From: CAYVFC01 sp964450715
GTDB lineage: Bacteria; Myxococcota_A; Polyangia; Polyangiales; JAFGIB01
Direction: 5' to 3'
Assembly: GCA_964450715.1 (NCBI GenBank)
Contig: CAYVFC010000014.1
Span: 23,721-87,720, forward strand
DNA: 64,000 nt
Shown here one piece after another: positions 35,401 through 43,507 of this stretch (position 1 is its first letter; every line of letters begins with the position of its first letter). The notes under the pieces were generated by a model, which was not told where the DNA came from, did not search any database, and saw only the letters and a program-made list of their open reading frames with translations. The position numbers were made by a program, and so were the translations under genes.

Positions 35401-36805
35401 CCGGGAAAAATTCGCCCTGCGCCGGAGCAGCGGTGCCGTTCCATTGCTCGCGCGCCTCGCGGACGATGCTGCGAATCTGCTCGTCGATACGCATAAGCAG
35501 ACCCGTCTCACCTACCGGTCGCATGGCCTGCCAGACCTTACGGACGAGCTCGCCTAGCAAAGCCGGACGAAGCCCGGAGGTGAATGCCTCGAGCTGGGTG
35601 TGATCCCCTGGCATGGGCTCGGCGCAGACGAGGTTCATCCTTTCGATGCGCGGCCGACTGGGCGCCGAAATTTCGCCCCACGAGCGTTGGGCGCGCAGCC
35701 AGAGCGCCATGGCTGCCACCTGAATCGGTCGCGGGTCGATGTCTACACCGAAGAGATTGTGGCGCAGGATCAGCGCAGGAACCTCGCGCTGAAACGCTTG
35801 GCGGTCTGGGTAATCGGTCCACAAGGGAGGGCGGCCTGGGGAGGTGCCGATTTGGCGATCCCACGCCTCGAGATAGATCCGCTCCAGCAGGTCGAATGCG
35901 TAGAGCAGGAAGTGTCCGCTCCCACAAGCCGGATCAAGCACTCGGATGTCCCGCGGGTCCTTGGCCGCAACCGGAGACGCTACTTCCGTGCGAAGCAGAT
36001 ACGAGCAACTGCCGGCTACCTCAGTCTCGCCGCCGGTCACCTCCACCCAGAGCCGACCAAGGGTGTTGTCGGTCAGAAACTCGACCACCCAACGGGGGGT
36101 GAAGAGCTGGTTGCGTACTGCCAGTTCTTGCGAGTTCTTTGGGGCCTTCTTGCCGTCCCGGAGTTTCTGCCGTTCCTCAGCCGAGTGGAAGTCCTGGTAG
36201 ACCCAGCCGATGGCCTCGTCGTCCTGCCAAGCACGCGCCAAGGCCGGAGCGTTCAGCTCGTCCACGACCTGCTCGAGGCAGCTTGGACGCGGAAACACGA
36301 GTGAACGAGGTTCCCGCCGGTCGAAAAGCGTTGGGAGGTCCTGGGCGATCTCGTCGAACACCCGCTCGAGGAAGACGCGGTAGGCTTCTTCCTCTCGTCC
36401 CAGCGCCCCGCCGGAGAACTGGAGAAAGAGGCGAAAGCTGTCCGAACGCAGCCCGTCGCGCAGGCAGGGCCGAAGCACACCGCGCTCCTCTGCCATGCGA
36501 ATGGCGGCGAGCCGGTGCAGCACCGTGAACGCGGTTTCCTCGGCCATGCGCCGACGAGCTGCCTGCTGGCGCTGGGCGATTGTCCCAATCGCCAGGCCAA
36601 CGAGGTGACGATGCCACTCGCGCAGGTCCTCCGCGATGCTGCGCTCGATCGACGAAAGCGACAACGTGGCAAGGTCGCGGGGCGCACCTTCGCGGGTGAA
36701 GCCGAAGATCCGCTCGAGCTGGTCGCGCGCGTCCGCTTCCAAAAAACTCCGGCAGCGGCCTACGGCGCCCGTCAGTGCTCTACGTTCGGCGTCCGAGAGC
36801 GGCAC
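32447..36805 (-). CDS. pglX: BREX adenine methyltransferase PglX/BrxX
   Basis: This is an N6-adenine DNA methyltransferase that marks host DNA in BREX (1452 aa; long but within the range of PglX proteins). SAM-binding motif VLDPACGSGHFLLYAFDLL (near residue 295) and catalytic NPPFG (VVLMNPPFGQ, near 545). A C-terminal region with several helical segments is used for target recognition and complex formation. The start at 36805 lies two bases after the brxC stop. The final residues overlap the next gene by 8 bases. Confidence 0.93.
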   Translation of the reverse strand: MPLSDAERRALTGAVGRCRSFLEADARDQLERIFGFTREGAPRDLATLSLSSIERSIAEDLREWHRHLVGLAIGTIAQRQQAARRRMAEETAFTVLHRLAAIRMAEERGVLRPCLRDGLRSDSFRLFLQFSGGALGREEEAYRVFLERVFDEIAQDLPTLFDRREPRSLVFPRPSCLEQVVDELNAPALARAWQDDEAIGWVYQDFHSAEERQKLRDGKKAPKNSQELAVRNQLFTPRWVVEFLTDNTLGRLWVEVTGGETEVAGSCSYLLRTEVASPVAAKDPRDIRVLDPACGSGHFLLYAFDLLERIYLEAWDRQIGTSPGRPPLWTDYPDRQAFQREVPALILRHNLFGVDIDPRPIQVAAMALWLRAQRSWGEISAPSRPRIERMNLVCAEPMPGDHTQLEAFTSGLRPALLGELVRKVWQAMRPVGETGLLMRIDEQIRSIVREAREQWNGTAAPAQGEFFPDNANWAGRRHDLSDLAQDEAATFWSEAEERVVQALAAYAADAGEHERVLRRLFAEDAERGLAFIDLSRARYDVVLMNPPFGQPAEGTKDGLDHAYPACGHEIYAMFFQRALELLEPHGSIGAITERDWLGQASLRGLREGVFGEHGAVLAGADLGYGVLEAKVETAAVVVDKRADADTVARWFRLVTAGRKEAALYDSVASMRDRHEHRYGYLSSARRFRQLREGAYAYWMTDALLGRYAGLPSIGQSAGDVKQGTATAKDFRFLRLLWETAPSSVGLNSRWSLFAKGGEYRPFWDDIHLVVKWENSAAELAAFPKAYIRNADFCGRPGITWPRRTNLPIGPRVLPEGSAFGDKGPTLFCNADDRLQGLGVLASRPFQLLLSPWLNTADASPKAISKSYEVGVVKGAGWPKLSVDQEGPIDRFVALSVRNIREAQLEDDSSGETCAAFVLPPVLLTGRGLPVDQAARRRVDAREDRFAELAGITAEIDGIVADAYGFTERDRQLMDEELEPPVARFPEPESDPSDDLLRTAYLTKEALPGDQLPGGLDAEVDVRVEHRRGRQTRSLRDEESLCRLFELPPRRLAFIRRKLDLLRDEDLRRCAADIVSWAVGVAFGRWDIRLLDHPEWIPGWPDPFGPLPRCPLGQLVDARGLPASADHIASDAWLTCRSDATRLPAIETDDQGAPWLLDDQGARSDSAEIQSTAYPVRVAWEGILQDDALDDGAAARNESDFYRHVSRVLELVYDMGHAEREAELAQALGTDSVVAWLRHPDDFFGNHLARYSKSRRRAPIYWPLSTQSGGMTLWLYYPRISGGMLAGCVNRLREGEAALQREEAALLAARRNNALAADGQARLDRIAIELRERAELREAIHGLVNRGFSPHLDDGAVVNAAPLARWFRNRTWREAAEQVWTEVEGGEHDWSHLAMWLRRDEVLARCRTERDIAIAHGREDLFTPPPEAPRRRGRRRRANAQLELPGGSGDSNE

Positions 36806-36807
36806 TG

Positions 36808-39800
36808 TCAGTCTTTCTCCCGGTCGACGAGCCGCACCGGGCCGAGCTCTACCAACGCGACCAGCCGGCGGCGAACATCCTGAAGCCAGCGTTCCACGGC
36901 GTCGGAATCATCGAGGGTTGAGGCAGGAGCTATGTCCTTGAGAGTCACGACCTGCACCGCGCTCGTTTCCTCAGCGGCCGGCTCGTGCGTGCCGGGCGGA
37001 AGAGTCGTGGGCATGCGACGGCGCACCTCATCCCTGCAATCCGCGAGATCTCCCGGAAGCCGCGCCCCCCGCGTTAGTAGGCGCCGCAGATCTGCAGCAA
37101 GCTGCTCAGACGCCGGTTCCCGGGATACATCGACGACGGTCAGACGGCCGGCGATGGCCTCTCGGTCCTCGGCATCGAGCGCGGCCCACTCCGCCATGCC
37201 CGCGAGCTCGTCCTTTGCTGCATTGGAAGCCGTATCGAGCCGTGCCCGTCGCTCGGCGTACAGGGCCCCTGCCCCTTGCTTCAGGGCGAGCAGGGCGGTA
37301 CGCAACTCTGCCATACGCCCTGGGAAGGTTTCGCTTGCTAGAATCTCATCGACGGTCTTCAGGTGCTCGGGCGCAGCGACACCGTCGAGATGCGGAAACA
37401 GCGCCTCGATCTCCTTCAGCTCTCGCGCAATGGTCGCGACCTCGCGAATGGTCGCCTCACCGTCGCCATCGAGGCAATCCACAGCTTCGCGTGCCCAGCG
37501 AACGTCAGAGGATAACGCGTTGTCGGGTGCCCCCAGGATGCTGGCAGCACCGCCCGCGTCTTCGCGGAGCAAGTCGGAGCAACCCTGCAGAACGGATCGA
37601 GCCCGCTCTTCACCCGGAAGCCCGAGCAAGCGAAGCCTGTCCGGCAACGAGCCGACGCGCTCCATCAGCGGCGGGACTTTCGACCGCACGGCACGGCTGA
37701 TGTGGTCTTCCAGCGGCAGTACCTCGACACCGAAAAGCGCTTCCAGGATCCGTGCTGCGCGGTCGAGCGCTTCAATAGGCGGCTTGCCACCGCGAGGAGC
37801 AAGACCCACCCGGTTGAAGGAAGCCGTATTGCGCATCGCGTCGGCAGCCGCGTTTCCCGGAGTTCGCAGAACACCCGTAGGGGTGTGGATCTCGATCTCG
37901 CCAGCCGCGAGCAAGGCGGCAAAGAGATAACGGGTCGTGTCCTTGGACCAGCCATACGGAGGAGCGGAGAACAGATCCTGAACGAACGAACCCTGGAGGC
38001 GACCGGTACCTGCGGCGTCGACCTTTTCCGTGAAGGCGCGGAGGGCCTCCGAGAGAGGAGGCTCATTGGTCTTCACGCGCGGCTGCCCGGCGCGAGTCTC
38101 TACAAGCCCGAGAGGGTCTCGGTCGCGAGGCATGCGATCCAGACGCTCCCATTCGAGGAATAGCGCGCCCTGGTTCGTCTTGGCGGCCAGCGGCGCGTGG
38201 CGAAATGCGGGGAAGACATCGACTGCTGCTCGCTCAAGTACGGCGTTGCAGGCTCCGATCAGCTCGTTGGTGTCGTATTCTCGTACCGGCCGCGCGAGCC
38301 CCCGGAAGACGAATGCGCCGTCGTGCATCGATGCTGTAAGTCGCAGCTTCGCGACCTCGCGAAGTCGTTCAAGCCTTCTCCGTTCAGCGCGAACGTACTG
38401 GGCTACATCCCTATCGGCGTCATGCTCGGACGTAGTTCGAGTGAGGTGCGCTGAGCGGCATGCTTCCTCCAGTAGCTCGTCGACTTCCGCTGGAAAGATT
38501 GCAAGCCATACGACGGTCGATTGCCAATCACCTCGGCTTCGGGTCTCGTTCTGGAGCTCCTGGGTACGACGATCTCGCGACGTTTCTGCTACCGGTTCGA
38601 GTAGGAAGCGAACGTCAGAGCCCTCTCCGGCAATCGCGGTACTCCCCAGGGAAAGACCCGCGCGTACCGACTTCACGTTCTCGAGCCTGGCCTCGGGCTG
38701 GGGGTCGAAAATCAACTTCAGTAGCTCGATCTGAAGCTGGCGTTTCTCCGCGCCCGTGGGGCGGTGAGCATCACGGGCCTGTTGTAGCGGCCGGACCTTA
38801 TCGCTCAGGAAGAGATACCCTGCCGCTGCAAGCTGGTCGGTGTCTTGCTCGCCTCGCAGCTCGACGATCCCCAGCTCGCGGGTCTCGACGAGCTTCTGTA
38901 GAACCTCGCGGACCTCGTCGACAATCGGTGTGTCGCCGACCGTCGGATAGAGAACCGCTGCCAGGTTCTCAGCCGTGCGCGGGAAATCGTCGAGCGGTTG
39001 GAGCGCACCGATTGCCTTCGCGACACGTACCGCTAGGGGGGTTTTCCCGAAGGTCTGGTGCGCCTCCACGCGGGCGACGCCTTCAACGACGTGTGGGAAC
39101 TCCTTGCCGATGTCGGCACGAAGGGTGTCGAATATGTCATCGGCACAGGCGAGGCGCTTGAAGGGCCGTTCTGCGATCGGCGTGATACCCGATGGCAGGG
39201 CACGAGAGGCATCGACCAGGAGGTCCTGCACCACGCGGATGGCCGAACGCAACCCGGTGCCGCCCGTACGCCGCGCAAGGCGACGTATGAGCGCCATGAC
39301 CAGATCGAAGTGCAGCGGCAGGAACGGGTACATGGCGGCGAATGTGTCGGCATCGAGCTGCGAAGACTCGTCTGAACCAAACCCTTCGACGCGGGTCTGT
39401 AGCTTAAGGATCTCGCCTTCATCTCGGAAGCTCTTGCGAAGCTGCTTCTCCGACGCAGACCGCTTCGTGAGCAACCTCTTGTGTGTGATCTCCTTGATGT
39501 CCGCGGCGTCGAGCTCGAGCGAAATTGGAAAGCGGTCGCGTAGGCGATAGAGTTCGGCGGAGTTTAAAATCGCCTTCTCCACGATTTCTGCCAGCGTCTG
39601 CTGCGCCGTGGCGACGAACCACACCTTGCCGCGCCCGATCTCCTTGAAGCTCCGCACCAGACCGTCCAGGTTGAGCATGAGATCGGTACGCGGAGCGACA
39701 TATTGCCCCACCTCGTCCACCAAGAAGATGATCTGCTCTCGACCGGTTTTGCGCCGTAGCAACCGTATCATCCGGTCGGCGAGCTCGGAGACCTGGAGCC

Positions 39801-40509
39801 GTTCTTGGTAGTGCTGTTGCCGGAAGCTTTCCGGCGTCGAAAAGTCGTCCAAGAAGGAGGGGACGAGTTGCGCGGCCCGGGCCGGGCCGATCAGCGGGTC
39901 ATCATGGACCTCCTCCCATTCGCCCTTGCCAGGGAAGCGTTCCCGGTAGCTCGCACGGAACTGATCCAGACGGCCGGCCTCGTCGAGGCGGACTTCGATG
40001 TCCGCCAGCTTGGGCACCTTGGAATAGCCGACGCGTTGGAGGACTTTGGCATACAGGACGTTGGTCACCGGCGCCGCCGTACTCTCGACGAACTGGTCGC
40101 GCGCCAGATCCAGCATCACCACCGTGGCCGGGAAACCGGCGACTGTCGTCTTGTAGAGCTGCTTGAGATCCGTTCCTCGGAAGTGCGAGACGAGTCTGTC
40201 GAGAAATGCCAGCTCGCCCGCCCGTCGTTCGGGGTCGAGCGCAAAGCCGAGATACTTGGTGAACGAGCTTTTCCCTGAGCCGTAGAATCCTGAGACCCAT
40301 ACGCCGACCTCGGTCACGTCACCGCGTCGGACGCCGGCTTCGTAGACCTCGACGAAGCGGCGGAACGAATCTTCGAGCCGTTCCGTAACGACGTACTCGT
40401 CGATCTCTCTCTCCAGGCGGGCGGGATCATCGGCTGTGTAGTCGATGACCTTCTCGATTGGGCGATCAATGGGACGACTATCAGAGAACAGCTCGCGGAT
40501 CTTGCTCAT
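36808..40509 (-). CDS. brxC: BREX ATPase BrxC/PglY
   Basis: This is the large P-loop ATPase of BREX (1233 aa). Walker A GFYGSGKSSFTKYLG at about residues 68-82, Walker B-like IIFLVDEVGQYVAP at about 260, sensor WFVATAQQTL. The C-terminal half has long coiled-coil stretches. The start ATG overlaps the brxB stop (40506-40509). Confidence 0.93.
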   Translation of the reverse strand: MSKIRELFSDSRPIDRPIEKVIDYTADDPARLEREIDEYVVTERLEDSFRRFVEVYEAGVRRGDVTEVGVWVSGFYGSGKSSFTKYLGFALDPERRAGELAFLDRLVSHFRGTDLKQLYKTTVAGFPATVVMLDLARDQFVESTAAPVTNVLYAKVLQRVGYSKVPKLADIEVRLDEAGRLDQFRASYRERFPGKGEWEEVHDDPLIGPARAAQLVPSFLDDFSTPESFRQQHYQERLQVSELADRMIRLLRRKTGREQIIFLVDEVGQYVAPRTDLMLNLDGLVRSFKEIGRGKVWFVATAQQTLAEIVEKAILNSAELYRLRDRFPISLELDAADIKEITHKRLLTKRSASEKQLRKSFRDEGEILKLQTRVEGFGSDESSQLDADTFAAMYPFLPLHFDLVMALIRRLARRTGGTGLRSAIRVVQDLLVDASRALPSGITPIAERPFKRLACADDIFDTLRADIGKEFPHVVEGVARVEAHQTFGKTPLAVRVAKAIGALQPLDDFPRTAENLAAVLYPTVGDTPIVDEVREVLQKLVETRELGIVELRGEQDTDQLAAAGYLFLSDKVRPLQQARDAHRPTGAEKRQLQIELLKLIFDPQPEARLENVKSVRAGLSLGSTAIAGEGSDVRFLLEPVAETSRDRRTQELQNETRSRGDWQSTVVWLAIFPAEVDELLEEACRSAHLTRTTSEHDADRDVAQYVRAERRRLERLREVAKLRLTASMHDGAFVFRGLARPVREYDTNELIGACNAVLERAAVDVFPAFRHAPLAAKTNQGALFLEWERLDRMPRDRDPLGLVETRAGQPRVKTNEPPLSEALRAFTEKVDAAGTGRLQGSFVQDLFSAPPYGWSKDTTRYLFAALLAAGEIEIHTPTGVLRTPGNAAADAMRNTASFNRVGLAPRGGKPPIEALDRAARILEALFGVEVLPLEDHISRAVRSKVPPLMERVGSLPDRLRLLGLPGEERARSVLQGCSDLLREDAGGAASILGAPDNALSSDVRWAREAVDCLDGDGEATIREVATIARELKEIEALFPHLDGVAAPEHLKTVDEILASETFPGRMAELRTALLALKQGAGALYAERRARLDTASNAAKDELAGMAEWAALDAEDREAIAGRLTVVDVSREPASEQLAADLRRLLTRGARLPGDLADCRDEVRRRMPTTLPPGTHEPAAEETSAVQVVTLKDIAPASTLDDSDAVERWLQDVRRRLVALVELGPVRLVDREKD

Positions 40510-41090
40510 GGCGCTCCCCCGATGATACTCGAGCGGTAGTTGGCGTCCTCGGAGTAGAAACCGAGGAAGCGAAGCCCGAACTGCCCAACCCGCGTGCCCG
40601 GATAGAAGAGCACCACCGGGCAGGCGACGCGGTCATGGACCAACGACTCAATGGCCCGGACGCGAAAAAACGGGTGAAGGAGTGCCGCGTCGGTGAGCAG
40701 AAGAAGGCGACCTCCCTCCTCTCGTGAGACCAGATTGAGAATACCTGGCGCCAGGCCGGAATTCGGCGCGCCGTCCTTGGTCCGCAGCGCGTCGCAGACA
40801 GCGCCAACAATCTCATCGGTTGACGACTCGGGTTCGACCTCGAGCCAGGTTCCCCATCGTCCAGAGTCATCCAAGACCTGCCACATGATCTCAGCGACGG
40901 AGCGGATCTCGACCCGCCACCCATCTTCCTCAAGACGCGCTCGCCATCGTGGAAGGGCGCGCATGAGCTCGTCCGTTTCGTGTGGTTGATGCACGAAATG
41001 AAACAGCGGATCGGCGTGGGTGGGGTTCAAACGGTCCACCGAACCGAGACGCGACCGCAGCTCAAGGAAGCTCGTTTCGAGCGAAGACAT
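40506..41090 (-). CDS. brxB: BREX protein BrxB (DUF1788)
   Basis: It is 194 aa, DUF1788. Recognised by DPLFHFVHQPHETDELMRAL near the start and the strands LLLLTDAALLHPFFRVRAI and PVVLFYPGTRVG. It is a small core BREX component of unknown biochemical role. The ATG lies 29 bases inside the end of brxA; its stop overlaps brxC. Confidence 0.92.
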   Translation of the reverse strand: MSSLETSFLELRSRLGSVDRLNPTHADPLFHFVHQPHETDELMRALPRWRARLEEDGWRVEIRSVAEIMWQVLDDSGRWGTWLEVEPESSTDEIVGAVCDALRTKDGAPNSGLAPGILNLVSREEGGRLLLLTDAALLHPFFRVRAIESLVHDRVACPVVLFYPGTRVGQFGLRFLGFYSEDANYRSSIIGGAP

Positions 41091-41874
41091 CCAACGCCTC
41101 CTCCATGGTTGAACACGTCCAGGTGATCTGCACGACGGAACCTGCCGCTTGAAACTCCCAGAGCCCGGGACGGGCCAGCCAGGTCATCCGCTCACGAACC
41201 CGCGCTTCGTCGAGAGTCCAGAGCAGCCAATCGGGGTGGGAAACGACCCGTGAATCCGATAGACCGGAAAAACGCAGCTCACACGCCAACCACGCCACAG
41301 CGAGACCGGTTGGTTCGAACGGAAGCAACTCACGAACTCCTCGGCGGGCCGCGCCGGCCATGCCGAAGTCAGTTAGCTGCCGGAGCACATGTCGTGCCAC
41401 CCTCTCTTTGACGTTCCGAGTCCATGCTTGCCCCATTCTTCCCGCGGTTTCTTGCGCATCGAGAAATGCCATGAAGCTGGGCGTATCGACGTAGCTTCGC
41501 CCGGAGGAACGACGCTCGGCGGCGAAGACCACGATGGCTTCTCGGAGAACAACGTCGGCTCGCGCGGCATATAAAAGACAGAGATCCGTGAACCAGCGAC
41601 CTGCTCCTTTTTGAGCGAGGAGCTGCTTCAGGTATGGTGCAGCGGGTCTGTTACCAGAGAGAAACCGCTGATTGAATGCGTGAGCAACGACATCGTCGCT
41701 ACGGCTGGCTGTGGCCTTACCGAGCAGCGACTCTTCTCGGGCACGACGTCGCAACTCCGCAGTAGACTCGCCCGGCGTCCACGCGCGCAGGAGAGCCTTG
41801 GTCTCCTCAACCAGTCCCGTCGCCTTGATGGCCTTCGCCGTGTACGGCGGGCGGCTGTCGGCGACTCCGTTCAT
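41062..41874 (-). CDS. brxA: BREX protein BrxA (DUF1819)
   Basis: It is 270 aa, DUF1819, a DNA-binding helical protein of BREX. Typical are TKALLRAWTPGES near the start, the variable middle RFLSGNRPAAPYLKQL, and the C-terminal WTCSTMEEALDVF. The ATG overlaps the stop of the brxE-like gene (ATGA 41871-41874). Confidence 0.9.
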   Translation of the reverse strand: MNGVADSRPPYTAKAIKATGLVEETKALLRAWTPGESTAELRRRAREESLLGKATASRSDDVVAHAFNQRFLSGNRPAAPYLKQLLAQKGAGRWFTDLCLLYAARADVVLREAIVVFAAERRSSGRSYVDTPSFMAFLDAQETAGRMGQAWTRNVKERVARHVLRQLTDFGMAGAARRGVRELLPFEPTGLAVAWLACELRFSGLSDSRVVSHPDWLLWTLDEARVRERMTWLARPGLWEFQAAGSVVQITWTCSTMEEALDVFARNELP

Positions 41875-42371
41875 TCACTGACCTCGAAATAAGGTATTGA
41901 ACGAAAGCCGGCCCTCGCGGCGCCGGCATATATCCTCGCCATATCGGCCACCGCGGCATTCAGTCGAGTGCGTTGGTCGCGTCCAAGCGAACATGGTCCG
42001 TCTGCAGGGACGGCACCGTCAGTTGGTCCGATTTCGTCGAGTGCCGCGAGGATGTCGTCGACCTTCGCTGGCGGCGGAGACAGCAGGGCACTGTTCGAAA
42101 GGTAATGCGCAACGGCGTCTTCCTGATCGCCGCGCAGTCGAAATAGGTGGACGGTCGAGGGGCTGAGCTTCGAATCGTGGTCCTGCCGGGCAGCGACGGT
42201 CACGGATTCGAGCGCAGCTCGGAGCGCCGTACGTGGGAACGGGATCGCCAGCCGTCGAATACCGATCTCGTCGGTGAACCGACTGGGCCACCAGCCGAGG
42301 CGTTCACCAAGTGCCCCAACGAGGAAGCGAAGTTGAATCATCTTCGCGGCTACCGGAACGCGATGGCTCAT
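41871..42371 (-). CDS. brxE: BrxE-family protein
   Basis: It is 166 aa. RFLVGALGERLGWWPSRFTD, PFPRTALRAALESVTVAAR and VHLFRL match the BrxE family, which is known mainly from type VI BREX loci. Here it opens an otherwise type I-like gene set (with brxL and without brxD or brxHI). The ATG overlaps the HTH gene's stop. The function of BrxE is not known. Confidence 0.78.
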   Translation of the reverse strand: MSHRVPVAAKMIQLRFLVGALGERLGWWPSRFTDEIGIRRLAIPFPRTALRAALESVTVAARQDHDSKLSPSTVHLFRLRGDQEDAVAHYLSNSALLSPPPAKVDDILAALDEIGPTDGAVPADGPCSLGRDQRTRLNAAVADMARIYAGAARAGFRSIPYFEVSE

Positions 42372-42625
42372 TTGCCGTTCCTTCCACTCCGGCTACGTTT
42401 GGTTTTATCGTCGCGGACGGAAAAAACACCGGCCCCCCGGTTACGCGCAGCTCCACCCCGGACTACCCACGCGTCTACTTCCGCGGTCTTGAATTTCCAA
42501 AGCCGCCCCATGCGATGAGCGGGCATTCCCTTGGAGTCAATCCACGCGTAAACGGTATCCTTGCTGACTCCGAGGTACTCGGCGATCTCTTCAACGGACA
42601 ACCAGCGATCTTCCATCGATGACAT
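42368..42625 (-). CDS. excisionase-family HTH protein at the head of the BREX operon
   Basis: It is 85 aa. LSVEEIAEYLGVSKDTVYAW followed by GMPAHRMGRLWKFKTAEVD is a complete MerR-like HTH of the excisionase/AlpA type; the C-terminus is basic. It is the first gene of the BREX operon and is probably a regulator. A start at the second ATG (42616) is possible. Confidence 0.85.
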   Translation of the reverse strand: MSSMEDRWLSVEEIAEYLGVSKDTVYAWIDSKGMPAHRMGRLWKFKTAEVDAWVVRGGAARNRGAGVFSVRDDKTKRSRSGRNGK

Positions 42626-42668
42626 CGTCGGTATGCTCGGCCCCTAACACGTATAGCGAAGCATATCT

Positions 42669-42697
42669 GAGTATCACGGGCCCGTGTTGTCGTCAAT
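42669..42697 (-). promoter_or_regulatory. candidate BREX promoter with palindromic operator
   Basis: On the minus strand TTGACG (42697-42692) and TACTCA (42674-42669) are 17 bases apart, a -35/-10 pair with a weak -10. The spacer holds a perfect palindrome CACGGGCCCGTG (42676-42687). The -10 box is 43 bases from the start of the first BREX operon gene. A repressor bound here would block RNA polymerase. Confidence 0.5.
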
Positions 42698-42835
42698 CGG
42701 TTCTAATTGGGTTTCGTAGGATAAGGTAGGATTAAAGCAGATTGCGGGGGGAGTTATAAGGCCCACCGGCGCCTCTTAGGATGAGGCGCCGCACCCTGCC
42801 GTAAAGGTCGTCCTTTCACCCGTCGGTCCTCCTGC

Positions 42836-42864
42836 TTGACAAGTTTCTTACCGGTGGTAAGAAT
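42836..42864 (+). promoter_or_regulatory. promoter with operator upstream of the base-modification cassette
   Basis: TTGACA (42836-42841) and AAGAAT (42859-42864) are separated by exactly 17 bases, and the spacer plus -10 carry the inverted repeat TTCTTACCGGTGGTAAGAA (42845-42863; two 8-base arms and a 3-base centre). The ATG at 42888 follows with an AGGGAGG ribosome binding site. The layout is that of an autoregulated operon, and the XRE protein encoded second in the operon is the obvious candidate repressor. Confidence 0.7.
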
Positions 42865-42887
42865 ATCGTACCAGGGAGGATAGTCAT

Positions 42888-43181
42888 ATGTCTCTAGAAA
42901 AGATTCAGACCATCGTGCTCGACGTGCTACGCGAAGTTCAGACGCTTAGCGGGCGGGAGTGGGCCGGTCTCATTCCAGACGCCAAACCTATCGGGCAGCT
43001 CGAAGGTTTTGATTCGCTGTGCGCTGTGGAGGCGACCGTTTTGGTCGAGGAGCGGCTCGGCTGCGGCGACCTCGAGATCGACACCGTCTTCGTGGCGGAA
43101 GACGGAAGCCGGGCTTTATCGGTAAAGGAAATCGCACAGCGTATCTCGAAGCTTCTGGCCAGTAAGGGAGGCAACGCGTGA
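42888..43181 (+). CDS. acyl-carrier-protein-like small protein
   Basis: It is 97 aa, predicted helical and acidic. GFDSL (Ser 43) followed by CAVEATVLVEERLG is the phosphopantetheine-attachment motif and helix II of an acyl or peptidyl carrier protein. AGGGAGG precedes the start. Its stop overlaps the GTG of the XRE gene (GTGA). A carrier protein in front of a regulator and nucleotide-modification genes suggests that an activated acyl or aminoacyl group may be handled in the pathway, but this is inference; no matching adenylation or ligase gene is visible here. Confidence 0.72.
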   Translation: MSLEKIQTIVLDVLREVQTLSGREWAGLIPDAKPIGQLEGFDSLCAVEATVLVEERLGCGDLEIDTVFVAEDGSRALSVKEIAQRISKLLASKGGNA

Positions 43182-43507
43182 GTACCGTTGCTGAACGACT
43201 GCGACTTGCACGAGAGCAGGCTGGCTTGTCCCAGGGACAGGTTGCCAAAATGCTGAAAATGCACCGGCCCACGATCTCAGAGATCGAAGCGGGGAGACGG
43301 AAGGTAGCGGCGGAGGAGCTGGCCGAGTTCGCTCGAATTTACGAGGTCTCCGTCGCTTGGCTTACTGGCTCCGAAGGCACGGACGATGGCATTGACGACC
43401 GTGTCAAGTTGGCAGCACGGGAGCTCGCCAAGCTCAAGCCTGAAGACCTCGACAGTGTGCTTCGTCTACTCTCAACCATGCGTCGATCGAAGGGTCCTAA
43501 GCGGTGA
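43178..43507 (+). CDS. XRE-family transcriptional regulator
   Basis: It is 109 aa. The HTH (LRLAREQAGLSQGQVAKMLK, then PTISEIEAGRRKVAAEELAE) lies at residues 6-60, followed by a short helical tail. GTG start at 43178 overlapping the previous stop. It is followed, with overlap, by an ImmA/IrrE-type peptidase gene, the classic pair in which the peptidase removes or cleaves the repressor on a signal. It is likely to bind the palindrome at 42845-42863. Confidence 0.88.
   Translation: MSTVAERLRLAREQAGLSQGQVAKMLKMHRPTISEIEAGRRKVAAEELAEFARIYEVSVAWLTGSEGTDDGIDDRVKLAARELAKLKPEDLDSVLRLLSTMRRSKGPKR

Noticed and set aside
25899..42625. Type VI BREX
   Set aside because: BrxE is present but brxD and brxHI are absent and brxL is present.
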